This document shows, piece after piece, positions 30,740 to 39,979 of a stretch of 64,000 nucleotides of DNA (its first letter is position 1; each line of letters starts with the position of its first letter). Location of the stretch: assembly GCA_934444365.1 (NCBI GenBank), contig CAKSCM010000003.1:124001-188000 (forward strand). Direction: 5' to 3'. Below the pieces are notes generated by a model, which worked only from the letters and a program-made list of their open reading frames with translations, had not been told where the DNA came from and did no database searches. The position numbers and the translations under genes are program-made. Source of the stretch: an uncultured Eubacteriales bacterium. GTDB taxonomy: Bacteria > Bacillota > Clostridia > Oscillospirales > Acutalibacteraceae.

Positions 30740-32110
30740 ATGTCAACCGTAAAAACAATCTATGCCGGCAGCGTTGCAAAGCTCGACAGCAACGTTTTCA
30801 CCGGAGGAGGAACCGATGATACCGCCGCGTTGCAGGCCGTTCTTGATACGGCGAAGGATAACGGAGGTGTACATCTCATAATGGACGGCGCCGCACTTGT
30901 AAGCGGACTGGTCGTTTATTCCGGAACCACTATTGAGGCGCTCAATAAAAACTGCGGATTTTTCCAGAAGGCCGGCTCCAACCGCTCGATTGTCACCAAT
31001 GCCGACTGGCAGCGCGACGAGCGAAATGTGCGCAATATCTCTCTTATAGGCGGAACCTACAATCAGGATTGCACAAATCAGCTCCACCACGTGGATGCAA
31101 CGCCGGAAATGAAGGGCGCTAACTGCTTTGAGGGGATACACGGCGTGTGCGCGCTGGAATTCTGCGGCGTTGAAAATCTGCTTGTGCGCGATATTGACAT
31201 ACTTGATTTTCGTACCTATGCCTTTATGCTTACCAACTTCAAAAGGGCGACTATTGAGGATGTATGGATCGATCTTCCGCACCGTATGCATGCCCAGAAT
31301 CAGGACGGTTTTCATTTTTGGGGACCCGGTCAGTTTTTGACGGTTCGCAATGTGGGCGGTAAGGTCGGCGATGATTTTATGAACATAGGTCCGGACGAAG
31401 GAGATTTAAAATCCGATATAACCGACGTTATTGTCGACGGAGTCTTTTTGGATGACGCCGATCAGGCCATACGCATTCTTTCGAGAGGAACGGGTCTTGT
31501 CGACCGCTGCACCATCCGCAATGTTCACGGATCGTACCGCAGCTTCGGATTTTATATAAACAGCTGGTTCCCCGATGTGACCGCCGGAAATTTCGGCGAC
31601 ATATTTATAGAAAATGTTAATCTTACCCATACCGAGCCGAACTATGATTACCGTCCGCCCATGCTGTTTTCGGTCGGTGGGGATATACGCTGCCTGACCC
31701 TTAAAAACATACGCCACGAATATCCCACGGATAACCGTGTAATTGGGGAATTCGGACTGCCGTTTTATGCGACGACACCTCTTACCGTAGCCGATTACGA
31801 ATATCCGGGACAGGTCGATCATGTTATTAAAAACCTTATTATCGACGGTGTAACCGTAATTGAAAACAGTGATTCCGAGAATATGGATAAATTTGCGGTT
31901 TACGGACATATAGGAAATATGATAGTAAAAAATGTCCTGTCGGTAAAGGACGAGGGTGTTTCCCGCTCGGGCGATATAATAAAGATCGAAAAACCCGGCA
32001 GTGTCGATACACTTATTGTCAACAATGTATTTTCCGTAGGGAACAATAATGTAATATCCGGTAAGGAAGCCGTATCCGAGCTGTTGCAGTCGGAGATTAT
32101 CGAAAAGTAA
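30740..32110 (+). CDS. Right-handed beta-helix protein, GH28/pectate lyase-like
   Basis: A 456-residue predicted beta-helix protein of the polygalacturonase/pectate-lyase-3 type. The N-terminal GGGTDDTAALQAVLD segment is typical, and NQDGFH followed by GDDFMNIG resembles the catalytic Asp motifs of GH28 (which has GDDC). No signal peptide is seen, so a cytoplasmic enzyme acting on imported oligosaccharides is possible. ATG 30740 follows AGAGGTGG. Substrate unknown. Confidence 0.78.
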   Translation: MSTVKTIYAGSVAKLDSNVFTGGGTDDTAALQAVLDTAKDNGGVHLIMDGAALVSGLVVYSGTTIEALNKNCGFFQKAGSNRSIVTNADWQRDERNVRNISLIGGTYNQDCTNQLHHVDATPEMKGANCFEGIHGVCALEFCGVENLLVRDIDILDFRTYAFMLTNFKRATIEDVWIDLPHRMHAQNQDGFHFWGPGQFLTVRNVGGKVGDDFMNIGPDEGDLKSDITDVIVDGVFLDDADQAIRILSRGTGLVDRCTIRNVHGSYRSFGFYINSWFPDVTAGNFGDIFIENVNLTHTEPNYDYRPPMLFSVGGDIRCLTLKNIRHEYPTDNRVIGEFGLPFYATTPLTVADYEYPGQVDHVIKNLIIDGVTVIENSDSENMDKFAVYGHIGNMIVKNVLSVKDEGVSRSGDIIKIEKPGSVDTLIVNNVFSVGNNNVISGKEAVSELLQSEIIEK

Positions 32111-32141
32111 ATAATAAGCGTGTCTGAAAGCTTAAAAAATG

Positions 32142-32178
32142 AAAAAGTGTTGTATCGACCGGATACAGCACTTTTTTT
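32142..32178 (+). terminator. Intrinsic terminator downstream of beta-helix gene
   Basis: AAAAAGTGTTGTATC pairs with GGATACAGCACTTTTTTT, with a short loop and a long T run. Confidence 0.9.
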
Positions 32179-32405
32179 ATATAAAAATTTAAAGGTAATA
32201 AAATTTGCATTTTAGTCCGTTTAATCATTTTTTTCACTTAAATATATTGTGCCGGTTATGCGCAAATTATAAGTAAAGCTTTAAAAAAATAAAGCCGTTA
32301 AAACAGTCAACAATAAAACGGAAGGGATATATTGCCTTATAAATGCTGCGCCGCAAGGAATCAAGCGCATCTCGGTGCAACACAGGCAAAAACGGAGGTG
32401 AAAAA

Positions 32406-33653
32406 ATGAACGAAAAGACCATTGTAAGGGCTTTGTGCTGTATTTTATCGCTGCTTTGCGCCTTGAGCTATATGTGCGCCGCTTTTGTTTACGACATTAT
32501 TCCCGATACGGTAACGGTAAGCGATAATAATGAGAATATAGCCTTTAGCAGGGAGCTCGGCATAATTATATCCGACAATTCAAAAAACACGGCCGGAGCG
32601 GCCTACGATACAAAGCTGTCGCAGAATCAGAAAAGCTCGCTTATGCTTTTCGGGATTATACCGGTAAAACAGGTTGAGGTTGAAAGAAACAGTAACACCG
32701 TGATCGTAGGCGGAAAGCCCTTCGGACTCGAGATATTTTCAAAGGGAGTAATGGTGGTAGGAACCATGACGGTCGAGACAAAGGAGGGAAGGTCGGTCGA
32801 TCCCTCGCAAAAGGCCGGAATAAAAACCGGGGATATCGTGCTGAAAATAAACGGTGATGAGGTTTCGTCCAATGCCGATATTTCCCGCATTGTCGGACAA
32901 AGCGGCGGAAATCCGCTTGAATTTTTAATAACCAGAGAGGGAAGGCAGATGAATTTAAAGCTCATACCGGTTAAATCCGCCGACGGGAAATACAGGGCCG
33001 GAATATGGGTTCGTGATTCGTCGGCCGGAATAGGAACCATGACATTTTTTGATGAGACAAGCGGCGTGCTCGCCGGGCTCGGCCATGCGGTGTGCGACGT
33101 CGATACCGGAGGAATTATACCGATTTCCTCTGGACAGATGTTTTCGGCCGTTATTGATTCGGTTAAAAAGGGACAAAAGGGGACGGCAGGACAGCTTATC
33201 GGTCATATGATCTCATCAAAACCCCTCGGAGAGCTTTATATAAACTGCTCCATCGGCGTGTATGCAAGCAGCGAGGGCAAAACGGCGGTCGGCGAGCGTG
33301 TAAATGTTTTGTCATCGCCGGAGATATCGCCCGGCCCGGCTCAGATACTGACCACCGTATCGGGAGATACGCCCGAGCTTTACGACTGTGTTATAGAGAC
33401 CGTAAACTACAGCTCCAAAAGCTCAAATAAGGATATGGCCATACGTATAACCGACCGGCGATTGCTTGATACTACCGGCGGAATAGTGCAGGGAATGTCG
33501 GGCAGTCCGGTGCTTGTAAACGGGGAGCTGGCCGGGGCGGTGACCCATGTTTTTGTCAACGATCCTACCAAGGGCTACGCTGTTTTTGCCTGCAGAATGC
33601 TCTCGATGGCGCGCTCAAACGGCGAATTTGCGGATGAGAAGGCAGCTTCGTAA
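32406..33653 (+). CDS. spoIVB: SpoIVB peptidase (sporulation signalling protease)
   Basis: A 415-residue S55-family serine protease made in the forespore that signals activation of pro-SigK processing in the mother cell. N-terminal membrane helix (about 5-28), a PDZ domain (about 110-190) and the S55 catalytic domain with His227 (LGHAV) and Ser367 (MSGSP). ATG 32406 follows CGGAGGTG; the frame is open from 32343. Lies directly upstream of spo0A, the usual arrangement in Firmicutes. Confidence 0.96.
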   Translation: MNEKTIVRALCCILSLLCALSYMCAAFVYDIIPDTVTVSDNNENIAFSRELGIIISDNSKNTAGAAYDTKLSQNQKSSLMLFGIIPVKQVEVERNSNTVIVGGKPFGLEIFSKGVMVVGTMTVETKEGRSVDPSQKAGIKTGDIVLKINGDEVSSNADISRIVGQSGGNPLEFLITREGRQMNLKLIPVKSADGKYRAGIWVRDSSAGIGTMTFFDETSGVLAGLGHAVCDVDTGGIIPISSGQMFSAVIDSVKKGQKGTAGQLIGHMISSKPLGELYINCSIGVYASSEGKTAVGERVNVLSSPEISPGPAQILTTVSGDTPELYDCVIETVNYSSKSSNKDMAIRITDRRLLDTTGGIVQGMSGSPVLVNGELAGAVTHVFVNDPTKGYAVFACRMLSMARSNGEFADEKAAS

Positions 33654-33750
33654 ATTTTTCGGAGGGCTTTCAGGGCGGCAGTTTTTAGGTGTTGCTTTTA
33701 CTGCCGCCGTGTTTTTTGTGGGAATATGTATGTTTGTGTTATTGTCATGA
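33634..33750 (+). CDS. Possible 38-residue single-helix membrane peptide
   Basis: An ATG at 33634 overlapping the end of spoIVB opens a 38-codon frame with a basic N-terminus and one strongly hydrophobic segment of about 22 residues. No clear Shine-Dalgarno is present, so it may be fortuitous. Confidence 0.22.
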   Translation: MRRQLRKFFGGLSGRQFLGVAFTAAVFFVGICMFVLLS

Positions 33751-33779
33751 TTTTAACAAGATATAACAGTAATTAGCTA

Positions 33780-33808
33780 TTGACATAAATTACAAATTAT
33801 GGTATTAT
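33780..33808 (+). promoter_or_regulatory. Sigma-A-type promoter of spo0A
   Basis: TTGACA (33780-33785), 17-nt spacer, TATTAT (33803-33808), about 35 nt upstream of the spo0A ATG. No clear 0A box or SigH site was recognised. Confidence 0.78.
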
Positions 33809-33843
33809 CTTATCGGCAAATAAAAATATTAAGGAGAATAAAA

Positions 33844-34620
33844 ATGGAAAACAAACTAAAAGTATTAATTGCCGATAATACCGCTGAATTTGGATATCCC
33901 TGCTCAAATCTGCTGAAAACCTACGGTATGGAGGTGATTATGTCGCCCAAGGACGGAGAAATGCTGTTATCCCTTATAGACAAAAACTCGCCCGATTTTG
34001 TTATAATGGATGCTTTCATGCCTAAGATGGATGCCCTCGCCGTGCTTAAAAAATTCGGCTCAAGGAATTCCTCGTCCAACCCTATGTTTATGGTCGTTTC
34101 CAACAGCGCCAATCCCCGTTTGGAGGAGGAAATACTTTCATCCGGAGCGGTTTATTATATGATAAAGCCCGTTTCCTTCGAAATGCTGGCCGAAAGGGTA
34201 GCCCAGCTTACGGGTTGGAAACAGTCGACAGGAAAAAGCCGCGCTCAGGGGGGCGAGGTCAGCGAAAATGATTTGGAGCTTATGGTCACCGAAATAATTC
34301 ATCAGATAGGCGTGCCGGCCCATATAAAGGGATACCATTATTTAAGGAGCTCGATTATAATGTCGGTAAGGGAGCCGGAGATTTTAAATTCCATTACCAA
34401 AAAGCTTTATCCGGACGTTGCCGAGCTTTACTCGACCACTCCGTCGCGGGTAGAGAGAGCTATACGGCATGCGATTGAGGTAGCATGGGACAGAGGCGAC
34501 ATAGATGTTCTTAATTCGTATTTCGGCTTTACAATACATAACGGGCGGGGCAAGCCCACCAATTCGGAATTTATAGCAATGATATCAGATAAGCTAAGAC
34601 TGAGATTAAAGGCGGCTTAA
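33844..34620 (+). CDS. spo0A: Sporulation master regulator Spo0A
   Basis: Response regulator that commits the cell to sporulation, 258 residues. Receiver domain with phosphorylated Asp56 (IMDAFMP) and a C-terminal Spo0A-specific effector domain ([27 protein letters not shown]). The ribosome site AAGGAG is strong and ATG 33844 is preferred over the open frame from 33799. Confidence 0.98.
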   Translation: MENKLKVLIADNTAEFGYPCSNLLKTYGMEVIMSPKDGEMLLSLIDKNSPDFVIMDAFMPKMDALAVLKKFGSRNSSSNPMFMVVSNSANPRLEEEILSSGAVYYMIKPVSFEMLAERVAQLTGWKQSTGKSRAQGGEVSENDLELMVTEIIHQIGVPAHIKGYHYLRSSIIMSVREPEILNSITKKLYPDVAELYSTTPSRVERAIRHAIEVAWDRGDIDVLNSYFGFTIHNGRGKPTNSEFIAMISDKLRLRLKAA

Positions 34621-34813
34621 AAATACTTTGAGTGAACAGCCGGATACCAATGCGGCTTTACCCGATTTTGCCTTTTCTCCGATGAATTATTGAGGTTTTT
34701 GTTATTGCCGGAAGAACTATTGCTTAAACGGCGAAACTCAAAAAACAGGGGATTTATATATTTTTCAGTCGCATGGTCCGGCCGATATATTTTATAAACA
34801 AGAATTAAAAATT

Positions 34814-34858
34814 AAAAACGCGCGGTGAGGCTTTTGCTGTGTCTCATCGCGCGTTTTT
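34814..34858. terminator. Bidirectional intrinsic terminator
   Basis: AAAAACGCGCGGTGAG (34814-34829) pairs with CTCATCGCGCGTTTTT (34843-34858). It lies between the convergent spo0A and RluD-like genes. The rest of 34621-34921 holds no gene that I can see. Confidence 0.9.
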
Positions 34859-34921
34859 GGGTTGTTTAAAAAATAAAAGTTAAGCGGTTTTAAAAAAGTA
34901 AAATCCTTTATACTTGCGGTT

Positions 34922-35863
34922 TTACCGATTCAAAAACCAGATATTATCGGTGAAAAACTCTTTTTTATCAAGATAAAAAAGCCGGCTGTAAGCTTCGTCC
35001 GACGGTACCGAAAACAGAACCCTTTCAGCGCATAAGGCCTGATAGGGATATTTTTCCCGATCGTTACGTTTGCCGTATTTCGGGTCGCCTATAAGCGGAT
35101 GGCCTATGCTTGCAAGATGAGCCCTTATTTGGTGCGTACGGCCGGTTATAAGGTGTATTTCGAGTAAGGATATGCCGTTTTTGTAGTCCTTAACGGTGTA
35201 TTCGGTGATTATTTTTTGTCCGTCGGAGTCGTTTGATACCGTCGATATATTCGTATCCTCATCCTTTTGTATGTAGCCGACAAGGGTGTCGTTTTGTTTT
35301 GGCATTTTCCCCTTTGCAAGGCAGACGTAATATTTTGATATCTGCCGCTGCTTGATAAGCGAGTTTATAATCCTCAGGCTTTCGGCGTTCTTTGCGGCTA
35401 TTACAAGTCCGCATGTATTTCGGTCGATACGGTTGCAAAGGGCGGGAGAAAAGCACTGCTCGCTTTGAGGATCGTACTGTCCGTTTTCATATAAATAGCG
35501 TTTGACCCTGTCGATCAGCGTATCGCTGAAATTGTTTTTGTCCGAGTGGCAAAGCAGTCCTGCCGGTTTGTCGGCTATTAATATGTTATCATCCTCATAC
35601 ACTATAACGAGCTTTTTTGAAGCCTTTAAAAAATCCGGCTTTTTTGAAACCGGCGTCGGTTTTATATCGGCCGGCAGGTATATTGTTACGGTATCTCCGA
35701 CGGATATCGGGGACGAAATGTCGGCTTTTTTGCCGTTTAGTCTGACGTCTTTTTTCCTGAAAGCCTTGTATATAAGCGAATGGGGACATTCCGGCAGCAA
35801 ACGGAACAAAAAAGTATCGATCCTTCTGCCGGCATCATTTTGTTTTACAGTGAACTCAAGCAT
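34922..35863 (-). CDS. RluC/RluD-type pseudouridine synthase
   Basis: A 313-residue large-subunit rRNA pseudouridine synthase-like protein. An N-terminal S4 RNA-binding domain (RRIDTFLF ... KDVRLNGKKA) precedes the catalytic domain. The usual catalytic motif HRLDxxTSG appears as NRIDRNTCG, keeping the nucleophilic Asp147 but changing the flanking residues. The distal GRTHQIRAHL motif is intact. Target uridine not predictable. Confidence 0.9.
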   Translation of the reverse strand: MLEFTVKQNDAGRRIDTFLFRLLPECPHSLIYKAFRKKDVRLNGKKADISSPISVGDTVTIYLPADIKPTPVSKKPDFLKASKKLVIVYEDDNILIADKPAGLLCHSDKNNFSDTLIDRVKRYLYENGQYDPQSEQCFSPALCNRIDRNTCGLVIAAKNAESLRIINSLIKQRQISKYYVCLAKGKMPKQNDTLVGYIQKDEDTNISTVSNDSDGQKIITEYTVKDYKNGISLLEIHLITGRTHQIRAHLASIGHPLIGDPKYGKRNDREKYPYQALCAERVLFSVPSDEAYSRLFYLDKKEFFTDNIWFLNR

Positions 35864-36052
35864 ATAAACCGCCGTTTTTTAAATTTTTTATGATTATAAC
35901 ACAAAATTAATGTTTACAAAAGTGCCAAAACGAAATATAATGTATATGCATTTGTTGTGCTCCGTGTTCTACTCGGGCCTGTTTCGAAGAATGTCCTGAG
36001 ACTGACAGTGCGGCAGATGTGGGTTATATTTATTTTTGCGAGGTAAAAACTG

Positions 36053-36745
36053 ATGGCGGGAATACATGACGGACACCGCGCCCGTTTCCGTAAAAGATAT
36101 CTTGATAATGGACTTGACGGCTTTCAGCCGCATGAAATACTTGAACTTTTACTTTATTATTCCGTTCCGAGAGCTGACACAAATCCCCTCGGACATCTTT
36201 TACTTGATGAATTCGGCAGTCTTTCGGCCGTATTTGAAGCGCCTTATGAGGAGCTTTTGAAAATCAAGGGTATAAGCGAAAACAGCGCAACGCTTATAAA
36301 GCTGATACCGGATATCTGCCGATCGTATTTTAGCGATAAAAGTGAAAAGAGCGAATACCTCAACACGCCCGACAAAATCGGCGAGTACCTTGTAAGCAGG
36401 TTTATCGGATATAAAAATGAGGTTATGTATGCCGTGTTTATGGATAATCGCTGTAAGGTGCTTGATTCGTGTATAATATCTCAGGGAATGATAGGCCGTG
36501 TACCGATAGATATACGAAAAATCGTCAGCAATACCCTTAAATATTCGGCGACGGCGCTTGTTATAGCGCACAATCATCCCAATAATTCCGCGTTGCCGTC
36601 CAAAGAGGATATACACGAGACCATAAAGCTGGTTGAAACCCTTAAACCGCTCGGTATATCGCTTGTAGATCACATAATAGTTTCGGGCAACGACTACATA
36701 TCACTTGCCGCTTCAAGGGATTACGGTAAGATTTTCTCTCGCTGA
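36053..36745 (+). CDS. radC: RadC-family JAB-domain protein
   Basis: A 230-residue RadC-like protein with an N-terminal helix-hairpin-helix region (LLKIKGISENSATLIKL) and the C-terminal JAB/MPN metal motif (AHNHPNNSALPSKED, H173/H175 region). The family was linked to DNA repair, but its true function is unsettled. A single-gene unit. Confidence 0.9.
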   Translation: MAGIHDGHRARFRKRYLDNGLDGFQPHEILELLLYYSVPRADTNPLGHLLLDEFGSLSAVFEAPYEELLKIKGISENSATLIKLIPDICRSYFSDKSEKSEYLNTPDKIGEYLVSRFIGYKNEVMYAVFMDNRCKVLDSCIISQGMIGRVPIDIRKIVSNTLKYSATALVIAHNHPNNSALPSKEDIHETIKLVETLKPLGISLVDHIIVSGNDYISLAASRDYGKIFSR

Positions 36746-36906
36746 AAAGCAGGGGAGAAGCGGTACCGAAAAAGCGAAACAGCTTCAAATATTTGGTCTT
36801 GTAAACCTTTTATGTCAAGTTGTATTTTGTATACTGAATAAAGCGGTTTTCAGGTGGACAGGGACTATTGCGCTTATTTTCAGGCAGTGACTTTTAACAA
36901 GTAAAC

Positions 36907-36954
36907 AAAAACCGAAGGACAGCTTGCCTTGCCTTAAGTCTGCCCTTCGGTTTT
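36907..36954. terminator. Bidirectional intrinsic terminator
   Basis: AAAACCGAAGG-type left arm (36907-36922, ending CAG) pairs with CTGCCCTTCGGTTTT (36940-36954). Between convergent radC and LacI-type genes. Confidence 0.85.
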
Positions 36955-37012
36955 GTCTTTATATTTTAAATTTAACGGCGGATCGGATTTTCGCTTACAT
37001 GAATGACTTGTG

Positions 37013-38092
37013 TTATATACGGTTTTGTTTTATGGCTCGGCAGGTGAATTTTTCACCCGATTCCGGGGCATAGTAGCAATCGGCATTCGAACGTAAAATA
37101 AGCTCCGGCTTTATAAGGCAGTCTTTCAAAAGCGGTTCGGTCGGAAGATGGAGAAGATGATTGAGAAGCAGGTTTGAAGCATGTCTTGCCTGTTCCTTCT
37201 GATTCTGGAAAACAGCGGCGAATTGATCGCCGTCGATCAGCAGTTTTCTGACCTCGTTATAATAGTCGGTGCCGATGACCGTTACATTTTTAGCACCGCT
37301 GTCCTTAACGGCGGCGCATACGGCCGGAGACAGGTAGGAGGTGACATAAAAGCTGTCTGCCGAATTGTTTTTTAAAACCCTTTCGGCTATTTTGTAAGCC
37401 GTTACGGGATCGTCCATACTGGAGTCTTCACAGCTTAAGGTAAGAGGATATTCTTTGATTTTTTCCTTGAAATAAAATGATGTCTTTTTATGTATATCGG
37501 CGCCTGCTTCGCCGGAAATAATGCAAACCCTTTTACAGCCCTTAAGGGCCAGCATCTGTGCCGCAATGGCGGCGCTTGTTTTTACATCGGAGGAAACGGT
37601 CGCTATTGTATTTAATATGCCCGGCGCTAAAACCAGTCCCACGGCGGGAATTTCAAATCGGTTGTATTCGAGAAGGTAGTCCCTAAGCTCATTGGTCTGC
37701 GGATCGTTCATTTCTATAATAAGACCGTCGATCTTTCCTTCAAGACTTTTAAGGGCAAATAGCCTTTCTTTGTCGCTCTGGTCGTACAGCCGAACCTCGC
37801 ATTTTACCCTGCAAACGTCCGATTCGAAGGTATGCTTAATGGAATCTAAAAAGGCGTTTTGTATTACATGGGGCTTGCGCGGCAGAACGACCCCTATCGA
37901 AATTTCGTTTTTCGACAGCGATTGAGCGCTTCGGTTAGGAATGTATCCCAGCGAATCGGCAATTTCAAGTATGCGCTTTTTGCTTTCCTTCCCTATACGT
38001 CCGTTACCCGAAAGGGCGTTGCAGACAAGGGCGACCGAGCAGCCTGCCTGCGCGGCGATGTCACGGATAGTAACGTTTTTTTTGTTTTCCAT
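37013..38092 (-). CDS. LacI-family transcriptional regulator
   Basis: A 359-residue repressor with an N-terminal helix-turn-helix (VTIRDIAAQAGCSVALVCNAL) and hinge (LGYIPNRSAQSL), then a periplasmic-binding-like sugar-sensing domain. No sugar utilisation genes lie next to it, so its regulon is elsewhere or it is an orphan regulator. Confidence 0.92.
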   Translation of the reverse strand: MENKKNVTIRDIAAQAGCSVALVCNALSGNGRIGKESKKRILEIADSLGYIPNRSAQSLSKNEISIGVVLPRKPHVIQNAFLDSIKHTFESDVCRVKCEVRLYDQSDKERLFALKSLEGKIDGLIIEMNDPQTNELRDYLLEYNRFEIPAVGLVLAPGILNTIATVSSDVKTSAAIAAQMLALKGCKRVCIISGEAGADIHKKTSFYFKEKIKEYPLTLSCEDSSMDDPVTAYKIAERVLKNNSADSFYVTSYLSPAVCAAVKDSGAKNVTVIGTDYYNEVRKLLIDGDQFAAVFQNQKEQARHASNLLLNHLLHLPTEPLLKDCLIKPELILRSNADCYYAPESGEKFTCRAIKQNRI

Positions 38093-38313
38093 ATTACCTC
38101 TTCGCTCCGATTTTTCTGTTCCGGGCGCAAAAGGCAGTTAGGCCTTAAAGTCTGTTTTTGCCCGGAGTAACGGAATACCGTAGGATGTGCAGTGACCGGA
38201 AAATACGCCGTTACACCGTAATTATATATGAATTATATTTACAAATCAAGTTTTTTACGTAACAGCGCTAAAATAATATACTCATATTCGGCTAATTTTA
38301 CATTTTTTGTCTG

Positions 38314-39003
38314 TTATCGTTGTCTAGAATATGCGTCACGCAATTTATCGAGCGCCTTCTTTTCGATTCGGGATACATACGAGCGCGAGATTCCGAGACG
38401 TTCGGCGAGCTCGTTCTGGGTCATTTCGTTGTTTCCGTTTAGGCCGTATCGGTGTATTATTATATGTTTTTCGCGCTCGTCGAGGGTATTTTCCATGATT
38501 TTTCCGAGCTTGCCTGCCTTTATTTTTATGTCTATTGTGTTGGCAATGTCGTCATCCTTGGCGATTATGTCAAGCAGAGTGAGGGAATTACCCTCCTTGT
38601 CCGTATCGATGGGGTCGTTCATATATATGTCCTGAGACTTCTTTTTCGATGAGCGGAAGTACATGAATATCTCGTTTTCAATGCATTTTGAAGCATAGGT
38701 CGCAAGGCGGATTTTTTTATCGGAATTGAAGGTGTTTATCCCCTTTATAAGGCCGATCGTGCCTATCGATATAAGATCGTCTAGCTCGCCGGCCGGAAAG
38801 TGATACTTTTTAATTATGTGGGCGACAAGCCGTAAATTATGTTCAATAAGCTTTTTCCTTGCCTCATCGTCGCCTTCTTGCATTCTTATTATAAGCTCCT
38901 TTTCTTCCTTGGCTCCAAGGGGTTTCGGAAAAGAGCTCGAGTCGGTATGCAGCGCAAGGTACAGCATGTTGATAAAGCTGAGCAACGTGTAATAAAAAAA
39001 CAT
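38314..39003 (-). CDS. sigK: RNA polymerase sigma-K factor (pro-sigma K)
   Basis: Late mother-cell sporulation sigma factor, 229 residues. A hydrophobic N-terminal segment of about 20 residues precedes the conserved FPKPLGAKEE start of mature SigK, matching the pro-sequence removed by SpoIVFB. Regions 2 and 4 are intact (IEHNLRLVAHIIKKY, DDLISIGTIGLIKGI, LGISRSYVSRIEKKAL). The gene is uninterrupted: no skin-type element splits it. Confidence 0.93.
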   Translation of the reverse strand: MFFYYTLLSFINMLYLALHTDSSSFPKPLGAKEEKELIIRMQEGDDEARKKLIEHNLRLVAHIIKKYHFPAGELDDLISIGTIGLIKGINTFNSDKKIRLATYASKCIENEIFMYFRSSKKKSQDIYMNDPIDTDKEGNSLTLLDIIAKDDDIANTIDIKIKAGKLGKIMENTLDEREKHIIIHRYGLNGNNEMTQNELAERLGISRSYVSRIEKKALDKLRDAYSRQR

Positions 39004-39277
39004 TAAAACGCCTCCGCTGAGATTATATATAACCTTTTAAGACTTACCGTCGATTCTGAAAAGGCCGACGGCTTTTTTGAATGGACTGTATATATAATCC
39101 TTATGCAAGGGGCGCTTTGTATTTGCAAGTCCGCATGAATTTTGCGGTTTTTATAATTGATTTAACAAGAGAAACGGGCGGCTTATAATGCTGATGACAA
39201 GCCGCCGTATTTTTTGGCGATAATATTTTTTGATAACAATAACCGATGGGATTTTATTGGCCTGTGTTAAGGTGAAA

Positions 39278-39652
39278 TCAGCTGCCGAGGTCCTCGAGTA
39301 TGCTGTGAAGCTGGGAATCACTGTTTATTTCTATTCCCTTTGCGAGCAGCTTGCGGTCGGCCTCGGGCAGAGAGGAGACCTTTATGTCAATAAGTCTTTC
39401 CGGAATATCCTCTCCGGGCGAAAAAAGACCTATTATTTCTCCGGTTTGTTTAAGAATATACTTAGGCGGCAGCTTGGATGTCTCCGATACCGTTATTACA
39501 TCCGAAGTAATATCGGTTTTATTGTCGGACTTGGCACATGACGAGGCGAAGATCAGTACTCCGCATGATACGACAACAACGGCAGCCAAAGCCGAGGTTA
39601 AATATATTATAAAAGAAAACATTTTAAGCGAAAAATTTTTAAGACAGTTCAT
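39278..39652 (-). CDS. Membrane-anchored protein with BofC C-terminal-like domain
   Basis: A 124-residue protein with an N-terminal membrane helix (about 12-36) and a C-terminal domain (from PPKYILKQTGEIIGLF to the end) resembling the BofC C-terminal domain of clostridial proteins: short beta strands then IDIKVSSLPEADRKLLAKGI. ATG 39652 has AGGAGG 7 nt upstream; the frame is open to 39730. BofC inhibits SpoIVB in Bacillus; a similar role here is inferred. It lies upstream of sigK on the same strand. Confidence 0.7.
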   Translation of the reverse strand: MNCLKNFSLKMFSFIIYLTSALAAVVVVSCGVLIFASSCAKSDNKTDITSDVITVSETSKLPPKYILKQTGEIIGLFSPGEDIPERLIDIKVSSLPEADRKLLAKGIEINSDSQLHSILEDLGS

Positions 39653-39979
39653 TTTTTGCCTCCTAAAATCGGTTGTCATCAGGGACTTAACCGGCCGATC
39701 GGTTGTCGGCTGCTTATACTGCATATACACATAAGCAAAGCGGCGATGTCCCTCTCAAACAAGATTATTGACAAAAAAACCGCAAAAAAACATGCCCGTA
39801 AAATACCGGTAAATATTATAAGTCCGCAGACGGCCGGTAAGTCAGGAAAAAACCCTAAAGCGCCGGGGATAGCTTAAAGAATGCGCCGAGTGCAGCCCCG
39901 GCGTTTTCATCGTTTTATCTGTTTTCGGTATATGAACACTTTTTTCATTCGACAATATTATGTCTATGAGGTGAGTGAA
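39653..39979. other. Intergenic region between divergent BofC-like gene and murC
   Basis: No gene is credible here. A GC-rich hairpin near murC is listed separately. A weak promoter-like pair (TGAACA-17-TATTAT, 39933-39961) lies just before murC but would leave a very short leader. Confidence 0.6.
39861..39907 (+). terminator. Terminator-like hairpin upstream of murC
   Basis: CGCCGGGG (39861-39868) pairs with CCCCGGCG (39896-39903), followed by TTTT. The 27-nt loop is long. It could be an attenuator for murC or stop transcription on the other strand. Confidence 0.5.

Noticed and set aside
39656..39877. 73-codon plus-strand frame upstream of murC
   Set aside because: No ribosome site; it begins within the ribosome site of the divergent BofC-like gene and has no recognisable domain.
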